Assembly (NCBI GenBank): GCA_036741775.1
Contig: DAINRQ010000013.1
Location: 1 to 64,000, forward strand
Length of the DNA: 64,000 nucleotides
Direction: 5' to 3'
DNA from: JAJKIV01 sp036741775
GTDB taxonomy: Bacteria > Gemmatimonadota > Gemmatimonadetes > Gemmatimonadales > Gemmatimonadaceae
The translations under genes and the position numbers were made by a program. The first letter of the stretch is position 1; each line of letters begins with the position of its first letter. The notes beneath the pieces were generated by a model that worked only from the letters and a program-made list of their open reading frames with translations, was not told where the DNA came from and ran no database searches. Of this stretch, positions 34,116-42,452 are shown piece after piece.

Positions 34116-34242
34116 GTCATTCCGAGCGAGCCGCGCAGCGGCGAAGTCGAGGAATCGCGCTCCTCCCGGGAGAGAGGCCCCTCTGTCGAGACGACAGCGA
34201 TTCCTCGACTGCGCGGCCTACGGCCGCTCCGCTCGGAATGAC
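34116..34242. repeat. GTCATTCCGAGCG-type inverted repeat element
   Basis: Outer arms GTCATTCCGAGCG (34116-34128) and CGCTCGGAATGAC (34230-34242) are exact complements. Inner arms AGTCGAGGAATCGC (34145-34158) and GCGATTCCTCGACT (34197-34210) are exact as well. A further CTCGGAATGACG lies at about 34279. Same architecture as 21425-21519. It lies between convergent genes and could fold into a long hairpin. Confidence 0.85.
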
Positions 34243-34290
34243 ATCCGTCCTCGACTCCGGCGGCTCCGCGCCTCCACTCGGAATGACGGG

Positions 34291-34866
34291 CTAGAGCCTC
34301 GCGATCGCTTTCTCGACCATCGCTCTCGCTTGAGTGAGTCCGCCTGACGCGGCCGGCGAGGCGATGAGGTACCAGCCGTTGTCGGTCCACACGTGGAGCT
34401 GGTTGCTGCCCCAGAACGCCGCGGCGCCGAGTCCCGGAACGTCCTCCACGGTACCGCCGGATTGCGTCATGGCTTCGCGGGCGCCTTTGCTCCCCTGCTC
34501 CACGGTCTCGCCGGGTGCCGAGCGGCGGATCATGAGGCTCCCGACCACCGGGCTGGACGCCGATGCATAGTTGCATTGCGAGAGGATCCGGTCGCCGTCG
34601 TTCATGAGGAGTGCGACGCTGTCGCGCACGGTCTCGCCGAACACGGTGCTGGCGTCGGCGGCGGGGAGGAGCTCGCACGCGTCGGAGGGACCGGCGGCGG
34701 AGACGGTCGGCGAGGCGGATGTGGCGGCGGTGTCGGTCTCACTCGATTCGCCGCCTCCGCAGGCCAGGAGGAGTGACGTCGAGCACGCGACGCCGACACG
34801 GAGAATCGTCAGGCGGAGTCGGTCGTTAGGCAGCGCACTCCAGCGCGAGGGGGTACGGACAGTCAC
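34291..34866 (-). CDS. Lipoprotein, DUF3558-like
   Basis: 191 residues from GTG 34866; AAGGAGG lies five to six bases upstream, the best ribosome site in this neighbourhood, which fixes the start. A long n-region is followed by LRVGVACSTSLLLACGGG, a lipoprotein signal with the lipobox Cys near residue 36, then a Ser/Thr/Ala-rich linker. The soluble part begins DACELLPAADASTVFGETVR, has a paired Cys in LSQCNYAS, and LGAAAFWGSNQLHVWTDNGW. This resembles DUF3558-type lipoproteins (CxLL ... G ... C). Ligand and role unknown. Confidence 0.68.
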   Translation of the reverse strand: MTVRTPSRWSALPNDRLRLTILRVGVACSTSLLLACGGGESSETDTAATSASPTVSAAGPSDACELLPAADASTVFGETVRDSVALLMNDGDRILSQCNYASASSPVVGSLMIRRSAPGETVEQGSKGAREAMTQSGGTVEDVPGLGAAAFWGSNQLHVWTDNGWYLIASPAASGGLTQARAMVEKAIARL

Positions 34867-34911
34867 AGTCTCCTCCTTGGTGGGAGTCAGCCCTGGGCGA
34901 CAATACGGTGA

Positions 34912-35421
34912 CTACGTCGAGCCGCCCTCCTTCGAGAGTTCATCCTTGTCGGTCTCGTCTCGAAGCAATTCCAGCTCGGCGATCGCTTCGAGATCCCGCG
35001 GCCGACCTGCCGCTCGCTTGGTCTGGATGAGCATGGGAAGGTCGAGGCAGCGGTGGTCGCGACCGAACATTGTCACAGTCACGCCGTGCGGAGCCAGGTC
35101 TTCGTACGTCCCTCCGCCGGTGATCTCGCCGAGGAGATCGATGTCGCCGGCGTCCGTCGTGAGCGGGAAGTTGAGCCCGCGCCGTAAGGTGGCCGGGCTC
35201 CATTCGAAGGGGAGTCCGGGCGGCGCGCCGCGCAGGTAGGGGTTGAGCGGGGCCAACGCGGCGATGACGCGCTCGATGTTCTCGTTCTGGCGTGAGTAAA
35301 CGACGTCGACGTCCTGCGTCAACCGGCTCGACCCGTGCACCGTCGCGGCGAGGCCGCCGACGATGATGCACTGGACGTCGGCGTCGTTGAGGGCGGTGAG
35401 GAGGCGAGCGAAGTCGGTCAA
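34912..35421 (-). CDS. Nucleotidyltransferase-fold protein (DUF6036/AbiEii-like), candidate toxin
   Basis: 169 residues from TTG 35421, which overlaps the stop of the small upstream gene by three bases (TTGA). The N-terminal half shows the minimal nucleotidyltransferase pattern: CIIVGGLAATVHGSSRLTQD then VDVVYS, i.e. GG/A...H/S..R.T.D.D. Later come the acidic DIDLLGEITGG and a helical C-terminus (LPMLIQTKRAAGRPRDLEAI) as in DUF6036 or AbiEii-like proteins. Together with the 68-residue gene it resembles a two-gene toxin-antitoxin module of the nucleotidyltransferase type. Some members are simply housekeeping-like or DNA-repair-linked, so the toxin role is inference. Confidence 0.75.
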   Translation of the reverse strand: MTDFARLLTALNDADVQCIIVGGLAATVHGSSRLTQDVDVVYSRQNENIERVIAALAPLNPYLRGAPPGLPFEWSPATLRRGLNFPLTTDAGDIDLLGEITGGGTYEDLAPHGVTVTMFGRDHRCLDLPMLIQTKRAAGRPRDLEAIAELELLRDETDKDELSKEGGST

Positions 35422-35624
35422 TTGCGGCGGGATGCCGAGCGGCCAGCCCGGCGTGCCTCTTCGGCCAGGCGCTGCAGCGCGACGAGCGTGGTGAGTCGCT
35501 CCTCGACGGACTTGTCGAGGTTCTCGCGCAGGAGCGTGCGATCGATGTCGCGCTTGTACGCCTCGACGACCGGATCGCGGTCGGGCGGCGATTCGCCGGC
35601 GTGAGGGGAGCGATTCTTGGTCAT
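35418..35624 (-). CDS. Small helical protein, candidate antitoxin partner
   Basis: 68 residues from ATG 35624. Pro/Ser-rich start, then one amphipathic helix region rich in Arg, Glu and Leu (DPVVEAYKRDIDRTLLRENL then DKSVEERLTTLVALQRLAEE). It overlaps the nucleotidyltransferase gene by four bases, so they are translationally coupled. Such small helical proteins commonly precede DUF6036-type nucleotidyltransferases. Function not proven; it may neutralise or position its partner. A longer frame upstream of 35624 overlaps the divergent gene at 35758 and is not believed. Confidence 0.65.
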   Translation of the reverse strand: MTKNRSPHAGESPPDRDPVVEAYKRDIDRTLLRENLDKSVEERLTTLVALQRLAEEARRAGRSASRRN

Positions 35625-35757
35625 GGATTGAAGATAGTCTCGGCGCGGCCCGCCCGCGCCCATTGATGTCTCACCCGAATGGCCGAGTGGCAAGCGACGG
35701 AAGACCGTACCTATGTTGTCATCGTAATCAACGACGACCATCCAACGCGCGACCTCC

Positions 35758-36432
35758 ATGAAGATCGGCATCCTCGGCTCCGGCGTCGTCGGGCAGACGC
35801 TCGGTGAGAAGCTCGTAGAACGCGGCGAGGACGTCGTGCTCGGCACCCGCTCCCCCGACAAGCTCGAAGGTAAGCGCGGGATGGGCGCGCCGCTCGACGA
35901 GTGGCTCCGCAGAACGAACGGCAAGGCTCGCGTCGCATCGTTCGCCGACGCCGCCTCGCACGGCGAGATCGTGATCAACGCCACTCACGGCGGAGGATCG
36001 CTCGACGCGTTGGCGATGGCCGGTGCGGCGAATCTGGATGGCAAGATCCTCATCGATGTCGCCAACCCGCTCGACTTCTCCCGCGGCATGCCGCCGAGCC
36101 TCACGGTGTGCAACACCGACTCGCTCGGCGAGCAGATTCAGCGCGCGTTCCCGAACGTCAAAGTGGTGAAGACGCTACACACCGCGAACGCGCAGGTGAT
36201 GGTGAACCCGGCGGGGGTGGCCGACGGCGATCACGACCTCTTTGTCTGCGGAAACGATGCGGCGGCGAGAGCACGCGTTGCCGAACTGATGAAGCAGTGG
36301 TTCGGCTGGCGCAACGTGATCGACCTTGGCGACATCACCGCGGCGCGCGGCACGGAGATGCTGCTCCCGATCTGGGTACGGCTCATGGGTGCGCTGGGCA
36401 CACCCCTGTTCAACTTCAAGATCGTGCGCTGA
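35758..36432 (+). CDS. NAD(P)-binding oxidoreductase, F420-reductase-like
   Basis: 224 residues from ATG 35758. The N-terminus KIGILGSGVVGQTLGEKLVE is a Rossmann GxGxxG start. VVLGTRSPDKLEGK holds the Arg/Ser pair that usually binds the 2'-phosphate of NADP. The middle (INATHGGGSLDAL, ILIDVANPLDFSRGMPP) and later KVVKTLHTANAQVM then DHDLFVCGND are typical of NADPH-dependent F420 reductase-like dinucleotide-binding enzymes. These often act as single-domain reductases; the cofactor partner is unclear and F420 use is only one possibility. It is divergent from the nucleotidyltransferase pair. Confidence 0.87.
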   Translation: MKIGILGSGVVGQTLGEKLVERGEDVVLGTRSPDKLEGKRGMGAPLDEWLRRTNGKARVASFADAASHGEIVINATHGGGSLDALAMAGAANLDGKILIDVANPLDFSRGMPPSLTVCNTDSLGEQIQRAFPNVKVVKTLHTANAQVMVNPAGVADGDHDLFVCGNDAAARARVAELMKQWFGWRNVIDLGDITAARGTEMLLPIWVRLMGALGTPLFNFKIVR

Positions 36433-36678
36433 AGCACCCTAGTAGTTCGCTTGCTGCTCCGGTGTCGCTCCAGACAGCCGCCAGGACCACGCGACCGGCA
36501 CGCCGATGATGCGCCCGTCGAGCAAATGGGCGATAATAAACTCGTCCGTGACCTCGAGAACCCGTACTCGCGGCTCCTCGATTCCGCCGCCCTCTGTGGT
36601 CAGGCTGTTCACTCCGCGCCTCCGGCGTTCCCTGTCTCAGGTTTCAATTCAACGTAACGCGTCGACCGACGCCAGACC

Positions 36679-37308
36679 GTGCCCATGATCGTCACCGAAG
36701 CGCCCTGGTACCAGGCTCTCTCCCCGTACGTCGAACGCGACGACCTCGTCGTGGAGCTCGCGCGTCCCTTCCTCCGCCCCACCGGCGAGCGCGTGGACTC
36801 GGTGCCGAGTGTCTTCGTGCGATTTCCGCAATGGCAGGGCGCGCCGTTCACCGACGACCTCGGGAAGAAGGGCGCCGCCATGATCGACCTCGACGGCGAG
36901 CACCTCTTCCCCGAGCTCGCGATCCTGCGCCTGCTCGAGCGGGACGGATGGGAAGGGCGCTGGATCCACGCCAACTCGAGCGGCGAGATCACGAAGTACA
37001 TCACCGAGTGGCGCGACGTCTCACGGCAGGAGCAGCGGAGCCGTCCCATCCAGCACGACGGCGCGCGCGCGACGCTCTACGCCATCGCCGATCGCTCGGG
37101 CAATCGGTACGGCGGATGCTGGAGCGTGTTCGCCTGGCGCGGCGACAGCTACGCGTTCTTCGAGGTGAAGCGACAATCGGCCAAGGCCAGGGAGAAGCTC
37201 AAGTCCGCGCAGGAAGCCTGGGTGCGCGCGGCGCTCTCACTGCGCGAGCAGGTCATGGGGCCGCTCGATTTCGCGCTCGTGCAGTGGGATTACCGGAGCG
37301 ACGCCTAA
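36679..37308 (+). CDS. Conserved-looking protein of unknown function
   Basis: 209 residues from GTG 36679 (ATG 36685 is two codons later). No signal peptide or membrane helix. The sequence looks like a compact alpha/beta protein: APWYQALSPYVERDDLVVEL, then FVRFPQWQGAPFTDDLGKKG, GRWIHANSSGEITKYITEW, YGGCWSVFAWRGDSYAFFEV and KSAQEAWVRAALS. Segments such as YAFFEVKRQ near the end hint at a nuclease-like ExK site, but this is only suggestive. The stop TAA lies in CCTAACG and is followed at once by the stop of the convergent Ig-like gene. Confidence 0.65.
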   Translation: MPMIVTEAPWYQALSPYVERDDLVVELARPFLRPTGERVDSVPSVFVRFPQWQGAPFTDDLGKKGAAMIDLDGEHLFPELAILRLLERDGWEGRWIHANSSGEITKYITEWRDVSRQEQRSRPIQHDGARATLYAIADRSGNRYGGCWSVFAWRGDSYAFFEVKRQSAKAREKLKSAQEAWVRAALSLREQVMGPLDFALVQWDYRSDA

Positions 37309-37310
37309 CG

Positions 37311-38432
37311 TCAGTCGTCCCGCACGCGCACGCGCGCCGAGCCCGACTTGCCGGCGACCGTCGCGGTAATCGTCACATTCCCCTGCCGGTGACCGCGCAC
37401 GCGCCCCGTCTCGTCGACCGTGGCGACCCGCGTGTCGCTGCTCGTCCACTGGACCTGCTGGCCGAGGACGACATTACCACGCGAGTCGAACACGGTTGCC
37501 GTCAGGCGGAACGACTCGCCCTCGTCGACTGTGGCGTCGGCCGGGGTGACCTCCACGCGGTGAACCGACGGCGCGAGCACCGTGACCGTCGCGCTCCCGC
37601 TCTTCCCTTCGCTCGATGCGATGATCGTCGCCGTCCCCGGCGCCACCGCGAACACGATCCCCGTCGCGTTGACGGTTGCCACCTGCGGCCGATTCGATGT
37701 CCAGGAAACCGTTCGCCCACTGAGGGGCTGCCCGGACGCGTTACGCGGCTGCGCTTCGAACCCGGTGGTTTCTCCGACGACGAGCGTCGCCGAGCTCGGG
37801 CTCACGGCTACGCTAGCGACGGGGGCGGGCGTCACGTTGATGGCCGCGACGCCACTCTTCCCTTCGATGGTCGCCGTGATCGCCACGCCGCCTGGCGAGA
37901 CCCCGGTCACGAGGCCGTCGCCGCTCACGGTGGCGACGTTAGGCCGGCTGGTCGTCCAGGCAACGGGGCGCCCGGCGAGGACCGCGCCCTGTCCATCGAG
38001 CGCCTCCGCGGTCAGCCGCACGGATCCACCGACGACGATGTCTCGACTCGACGGCGTGATACGGACCGACGCCACCGGGACCGGAAGCACGACGACCTCG
38101 GCCGTCGCCGTTTTCCCCTCGACGCTGGCGGCGATCGGCACGGTGCCGACGAACTTGCCCGTGACCACGCCGTCCTCGGACACCGTCGCGAAGTTGGGGT
38201 CGGCGCTCACCCAGAGCACTCTTCGCCCGGTCACGACATTCCCCGCGGCATCCAGGGCGGTGGCCGTGAGCGGCACGGTCGCGCCGACGACGACAGTGGC
38301 GCTCGGAGGAGCGACCTCTACAGTCGCCACCGGTTCACCGCTGGGGTCCAGCGCGTCATCGCGGCAGGCGGCGACGGCAAGTGCAGCCACGGCGGACGCC
38401 ACCCACCACTTCCATTCGAGTCGCGGGCTCAT
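37311..38432 (-). CDS. Lipoprotein with four bacterial Ig-like (BIG2) domains
   Basis: 373 residues from ATG 38432. The signal WWVASAVAALAVAACRDD has a lipobox ending in Cys near residue 22. Four tandem repeats of about 85 residues follow, each with a VASVxVxPxSATVVVG start, WTSxxPxVATVxxxGxVTGV middle and VGTAxIxAxxEGKSG end: the BIG2/intimin-like Ig fold. It is anchored to a membrane by lipid and probably mediates surface architecture or binding. Ligand unknown. Its stop is two bases from the stop of the convergent gene at 37308. Confidence 0.88.
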   Translation of the reverse strand: MSPRLEWKWWVASAVAALAVAACRDDALDPSGEPVATVEVAPPSATVVVGATVPLTATALDAAGNVVTGRRVLWVSADPNFATVSEDGVVTGKFVGTVPIAASVEGKTATAEVVVLPVPVASVRITPSSRDIVVGGSVRLTAEALDGQGAVLAGRPVAWTTSRPNVATVSGDGLVTGVSPGGVAITATIEGKSGVAAINVTPAPVASVAVSPSSATLVVGETTGFEAQPRNASGQPLSGRTVSWTSNRPQVATVNATGIVFAVAPGTATIIASSEGKSGSATVTVLAPSVHRVEVTPADATVDEGESFRLTATVFDSRGNVVLGQQVQWTSSDTRVATVDETGRVRGHRQGNVTITATVAGKSGSARVRVRDD

Positions 38433-38547
38433 TCCGAGGATGCATTCTGCACGAATCGAACCCGGCGTGTCGGCTCGCTTCGACACATGGGCCCACTTCG
38501 TCCGATGACGTGTTCGCGCCTCGACGGATTGGGCGGGATAGCCAGTG

Positions 38548-38605
38548 AATGAGTGTGTGCGTCGGGCGGGCCTGGTCGCGGCTGGACGGCCCTCTACCGG
38601 GAGGG
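38548..38605 (+). repeat. ~58-bp dispersed repeat, copy 2
   Basis: Counterpart of 15203-15260. It ends with GCCCTCTACCGGGAGGGC, itself a small hairpin, one base before the stop of the channel gene; the same CCCTCTACCGGG word forms the 47541-47570 hairpin. Confidence 0.5.
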
Positions 38606-38606
38606 C

Positions 38607-39407
38607 TCAGAGTTCAGAGCCGCAGTACCGGCAGTACCTCGCGTCCGCGTCATGCCGCTCGACACCGCACCCCGGACACGGCCGCCGAGCAACGGGGTGT
38701 CGCGAAGCCCGGTCGAGCTCCAGCGTCACGATGCCGGTCGGCACGGCGATGATCCCGTAGCCGAGCACCATCAACATCGACGCGAGCAGCTTTCCCGGCG
38801 GTGTCTCCGGCGCCGTGTCACCGTAGCCGACCGTCGTGATCGTGACGATCGCCCAGTAGATGCTCTGCGGGATGCTCGTGAACCCGCTGTCCGGGCCCTC
38901 GATGAGGTACATGAGCGAGCCCACGACCGTGACGATCGACAATACGGTGGCGAGGAATACCGTGATCTTGTAGCGGCTCGCGCGGAGTGCCGTGTTCAGC
39001 ACCGCCGCTTCGCTGACGTAGCGGGCGAGCTTCAGGATGCGGAAAACGCGCAGCACGCGGAGCACGCGGAGCACGATGAGGAAGCGTCCCGCGGGGAACA
39101 CGACCGCGAGATAGGTCGGCAGCACCGCGAGCAGGTCCACGATGCCATAGAAGCTCCGCGCATATCGGAGCGGGTGCTTCGCCGTCCACAGGCGCGCGAG
39201 GTACTCGATCGTGAAGAGCACCGTAAAGGCCCACTCGGCTGCGCGTAGCTCCGTGCCGTAACGCGTGCTGATCCAGCTCACGCTGTCGAGCATTACCACG
39301 AGCACGCTCAACAGGATGGCGATCAGAAGCACGACGTCGAACGCCCGTTCCGCGGGGTCGTCGTGCTGGTAGATGAGCTCGTGGAGTCGTTCGCGAAACG
39401 ACTTCAC
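38607..39407 (-). CDS. Voltage-gated-type potassium channel with C-terminal zinc ribbon
   Basis: 266 residues from GTG 39407. Six transmembrane segments with S1 near FDVVLLIAILLSVLVVMLDS, an S4-like helix with regularly spaced arginines (RFLIVLRVLRVLRVFRILKL), and pore motif TITTVGYGDTAP holding the K+ selectivity filter TVGYGD. The last 30 residues form CPGC ... CRYC, a four-cysteine zinc ribbon, after LELDRASRHPVARRP. Voltage sensing is likely from S4. The zinc ribbon might sense redox or metal or recruit partners. The gene stands alone, opposite the cupin. Confidence 0.92.
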   Translation of the reverse strand: MKSFRERLHELIYQHDDPAERAFDVVLLIAILLSVLVVMLDSVSWISTRYGTELRAAEWAFTVLFTIEYLARLWTAKHPLRYARSFYGIVDLLAVLPTYLAVVFPAGRFLIVLRVLRVLRVFRILKLARYVSEAAVLNTALRASRYKITVFLATVLSIVTVVGSLMYLIEGPDSGFTSIPQSIYWAIVTITTVGYGDTAPETPPGKLLASMLMVLGYGIIAVPTGIVTLELDRASRHPVARRPCPGCGVERHDADARYCRYCGSEL

Positions 39408-39748
39408 GGTCGAACGACCTCAACGCACCGAACGTTCGCCGTCATCTAATGGTGGGAGACATGCGCCCTCGTTGCCCCAGGTGCATCACGATGCCCTGCG
39501 TGCGTGACCGGGGTCGATCTTGGCGATCGGTCCGGCGACCCGCAAGCATGTTGCTCCGTGTTGGCGCGCCGGTCGGGTCGTGCCCGTGTATCGCCGTGAT
39601 GAGGCCAGTGACCGGCCGGCGTCGGACCAGCTCTTGCACTACGCCGATACGTTAGGCAACCGTCGCACGCCGTCGTCACGACCCGTGGTCTCCGGACGAA
39701 AGGGCCAGCGGAGCGACGAATACCTCGGATGGGGACGTCGAGGAGTCC
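39408..39748. other. Intergenic region without a recognised gene
   Basis: 340 bp between the divergent channel and cupin genes. Frames on both strands are open but show no family features. It contains one CGTTAGGC word at 39650 and the GAGGAG ribosome site of the cupin at its right end. Confidence 0.5.
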
Positions 39749-40090
39749 ATGCCGACCAAACACCTTCGTTTCGGAAGTGGGTTCCGCGTCGCGCTCTCGA
39801 ACGAGCGTGCCCAGGCCGCGACGATGGTCATCGCGCCAGGCGACTCCGAAGGCGGGCCGGACAATCGACACCGCGGTGCCGACCAGTGGCTCTACGTGCT
39901 GTCGGGGAGCGGTCTCGCGATCCTCGGGCGGCGCCGACACGTGATTCGCGCCGGAACGCTCGTGCTCATCGAGCGTGGCACAACGCACGAGATTCGTAAC
40001 ACCGGGCGCACACCGCTCGAGACGCTCAACGTATACGTTCCTCGCGCGTATCGATCGGACGGTAACGCCCTGCCGCGTGGGCGCGGCTGA
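39749..40090 (+). CDS. Small cupin-domain protein
   Basis: 113 residues from ATG 39749, with GAGGAG about four bases upstream. A single cupin_2 fold: APGDSEGGPDNRHRGADQWL matches motif 1 (G-x5-HxH-x3,4-E-x6-G) with HR and Q in place of the second His and Glu, and ERGTTHEIRNTGRTPL matches motif 2. Metal ligands are thus partly changed, so it may be a binding or signal-sensing cupin rather than an enzyme. It lies 230 bp upstream of the small peptide and kinase genes. Confidence 0.82.
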   Translation: MPTKHLRFGSGFRVALSNERAQAATMVIAPGDSEGGPDNRHRGADQWLYVLSGSGLAILGRRRHVIRAGTLVLIERGTTHEIRNTGRTPLETLNVYVPRAYRSDGNALPRGRG

Positions 40091-40320
40091 CCTAAGCGCG
40101 CGCGAGCGATGAGGTCAGCAACGTCGTCCCGCTCGCCCGGTACTGCTCGGCTCGGTAGTCTCGAAGATCGCGGACCGCGGCAGAAAAATCATTTGTTGTT
40201 GCTGTTCTCGCGCCCAATCGTAAACCGGGAAACGGGGGTTGAAAGGATGCGGCCCGTGACCGATCTGCATAGTTTCATGCCGGTCGGGACTCGACGGATC
40301 CCTTCACGACGAGGTGTCAC

Positions 40321-40485
40321 ATGAAGAAGAAAGGACCGCGTTCCATCCCGGACTTTTCGCGCAAGGCTCCAGTGCGCGGACCCACAGTCAACGCTGATCC
40401 CGGCGCCCCCGTCCCCCAGCGGCCTCGCGAGCAGGTCGTGAAGCCTCGAGCTACCTCCGCGAAGTCAGGCCGGCGAGGACAATAG
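40321..40485 (+). CDS. 54-residue basic peptide, translated just upstream of the kinase
   Basis: ATG 40321 with GAGGTG seven bases upstream. The sequence starts MKKKGPRSIPDFSRKAPVRG, is rich in Pro, Lys and Arg, and ends TSAKSGRRGQ. It has no hydrophobic core, so it should be disordered and nucleic-acid- or protein-binding. I recall similar KKGPRSIPDFS peptides in Gemmatimonadota-like genomes, but cannot verify here. It ends four bases before the GTG of the hybrid histidine kinase, so the two may be co-translated. Confidence 0.65.
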   Translation: MKKKGPRSIPDFSRKAPVRGPTVNADPGAPVPQRPREQVVKPRATSAKSGRRGQ

Positions 40486-40489
40486 CACC

Positions 40490-42448
40490 GTGCTCCATTC
40501 AGCGGGCGATGTCGACCGCTCAATCACCGTCCCGCCCTCGAACGGCACGCGCGACTTCTTCGCGCCACAGCTCTACGAGGCGATCACCGAGGCGTTCGTC
40601 GCCCTCGACCGCGACTGGCGCTTCGTCCACGTGAACTCGCGCGCCGGCGCGATCGCCGGCCGCGACCCCGCATCGCTCCTCGGACGCAACGTCTGGGACG
40701 AGTTCCCCGAAGCCGTCGGCCGGCCATTCTACAACGCGTGCCAGCACTCGGCCGCGACAGGCACGCCCGTTCTCGCCGACGGCTGCTTCGCCCCCTGGGA
40801 CTGCCGGTGCACGAGCCGCCTGTACCCCAGCGCGAACGGCCTCCTCATCGTGTTCGCCGCGGGCGAGGCCACCGATGCGCGAAAAACGCATGGCGTCGAG
40901 CAGTCCCGCTACCTGCGCGCCATCCTCGACACGACACCCGAGTGCATCAAGGTCGTCCGCCGAGACGGCTCGCTGCTCGACATGAACCAGGCGGGGCTCA
41001 CGCTCATCGAGGCCTCATCGTTCGAGGCCGTGAGCGGACACTGCGTCTACCCCATGGTCGTGGACCGCGACCGCGACGCATTCCGGCGGGCGGTCGAATC
41101 GGCCTGTGATGGCGAGACCGTACGCACGGAGTTCGAGATCGTCACGCTCGGCGGCAGGCATCGCCTGATGGAGTCGCGCATGGTGCCGCTGCGCGACCAG
41201 AGCGGCATCATCATCGCTGCCCTGTGCATGACGAGCGACATCACCGACCGCCGAGCCCTCGAGGCCCACCTGCGGCAGGCGCAGAAGCTCGAGGCGGTGG
41301 GTCAGCTCGCCGGCGGCGTGGCGCACGACTTCAACAACCTGCTCACGGTCATCGGCAACTACGGGCAGTTCCTCGCGCAGGAGCTTGCCGCGGGAACGCG
41401 TGCCCGTGCCGACCTCGAGGAGCTCCTCGGCGCCACGCGACGAGCGGCCGCACTCACCCGTCAGCTGCTCACGTTCGGCCGCAAGCAGGTCCCCGTCCCG
41501 AAGCTGCTCGACCCGAACGAGGTGATTCGTGGGGTCCAGACGATGCTGCGCCGCCTCATTGGCGAGCACATCGCGCTCGTCGCCGACCTCGAGCCTAACG
41601 CCGGTCGCGTGCTCGTGGATCCAGGCCAGCTCGAGCAGGTGCTCGTGAATCTCGTACTGAACGCGCGGGACGCGACTCCGTCGGGCGGGCTCCTCACCAT
41701 CGAGACGGGACGCGTCCAGCTGACCGCCGGCGGCCTGCTTCAGGGTTCCGCGGGTGCCGGCGTCACGGCACTCGTGGGTAGTCCGGGCGACCACGTGGTC
41801 ATCAGCGTCACCGACAACGGCGCCGGGATGGACGACGCCACGCTGCGCCGCGTGTTCGAGCCCTACTTCACCACGAAGCCGCAGGGTCGAGGGACGGGGC
41901 TCGGTCTCGCGACGATCTACGGCATCGTGGCACAGGCCGGCGGCGCCCTCCGTGTGCGGAGCGCGGTGGATCGCGGCACGACGGTCGAGGTGTACCTCCC
42001 GCGCCATGAGTCTCCCGAGCTCATCGGCGCCACAGCCGATGACACTGAGATGGCAGTGACCGGCGCACACGGTCGTGAAACCGTGCTGGTGGCCGAGGAT
42101 GAGGGCGCGGTGCGCGAGTCGGTACGCAGGATTCTCGAGCGCGCGGGGTACGCGGTGATCGAGGCGCGCCATGGCGCCGACGCGCTGCTTCTCTGGCGCG
42201 AGCGGAAGGACGAGATCGCGCTCGTGCTCACCGACCTCGTGATGCCGGAGATGCGCGGGAGCGAGCTCGCCGCGCGGATTCGCGAGGCGTCGCCCGACAC
42301 GAAGGTGATCTACATGTCGGGCTACGCATCGGAATCCGCACGCGCGACGGTGAAGCCGGGTGACGTGCTCGTCGAGAAGCCGTTCGAGGCGGACGCGCTC
42401 TTGCGCGTCGTTCGCGAAGCGCTCGACGGCGCAGGTACCGGGGCCTAG
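40490..42448 (+). CDS. Hybrid histidine kinase (PAS-PAS-HisKA-HATPase-REC)
   Basis: 652 residues from GTG 40490; no membrane helix, so cytoplasmic. PAS 1 about residues 25-130 (DRDWRFVHVNSRAGAIAGRD), PAS 2 about 140-260 (TTPECIKVVRRDGSLLDMNQ). The HisKA phospho-acceptor is in GGVAHDFNNLLTVI near 275-288. The HATPase has NLVLNARDA (N box), DNGAGM and GRGTGLGLATIYGIV (G boxes). A C-terminal receiver (about 530-645) has the acceptor Asp in LVLTDLVMPE and the Lys in LVEKPF. It is a stand-alone phosphorelay of the family common in GC-rich soil bacteria; the input signal is unknown. A 54-residue peptide gene lies directly upstream. Confidence 0.95.
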   Translation: MLHSAGDVDRSITVPPSNGTRDFFAPQLYEAITEAFVALDRDWRFVHVNSRAGAIAGRDPASLLGRNVWDEFPEAVGRPFYNACQHSAATGTPVLADGCFAPWDCRCTSRLYPSANGLLIVFAAGEATDARKTHGVEQSRYLRAILDTTPECIKVVRRDGSLLDMNQAGLTLIEASSFEAVSGHCVYPMVVDRDRDAFRRAVESACDGETVRTEFEIVTLGGRHRLMESRMVPLRDQSGIIIAALCMTSDITDRRALEAHLRQAQKLEAVGQLAGGVAHDFNNLLTVIGNYGQFLAQELAAGTRARADLEELLGATRRAAALTRQLLTFGRKQVPVPKLLDPNEVIRGVQTMLRRLIGEHIALVADLEPNAGRVLVDPGQLEQVLVNLVLNARDATPSGGLLTIETGRVQLTAGGLLQGSAGAGVTALVGSPGDHVVISVTDNGAGMDDATLRRVFEPYFTTKPQGRGTGLGLATIYGIVAQAGGALRVRSAVDRGTTVEVYLPRHESPELIGATADDTEMAVTGAHGRETVLVAEDEGAVRESVRRILERAGYAVIEARHGADALLLWRERKDEIALVLTDLVMPEMRGSELAARIREASPDTKVIYMSGYASESARATVKPGDVLVEKPFEADALLRVVREALDGAGTGA

Positions 42449-42452
42449 CAAC

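Noticed and set aside
39449..39748. Short overlapping frames on both strands upstream of the cupin
   Set aside because: No conserved motif, no ribosome site and several mutually overlapping frames; typical of GC-rich noncoding DNA.
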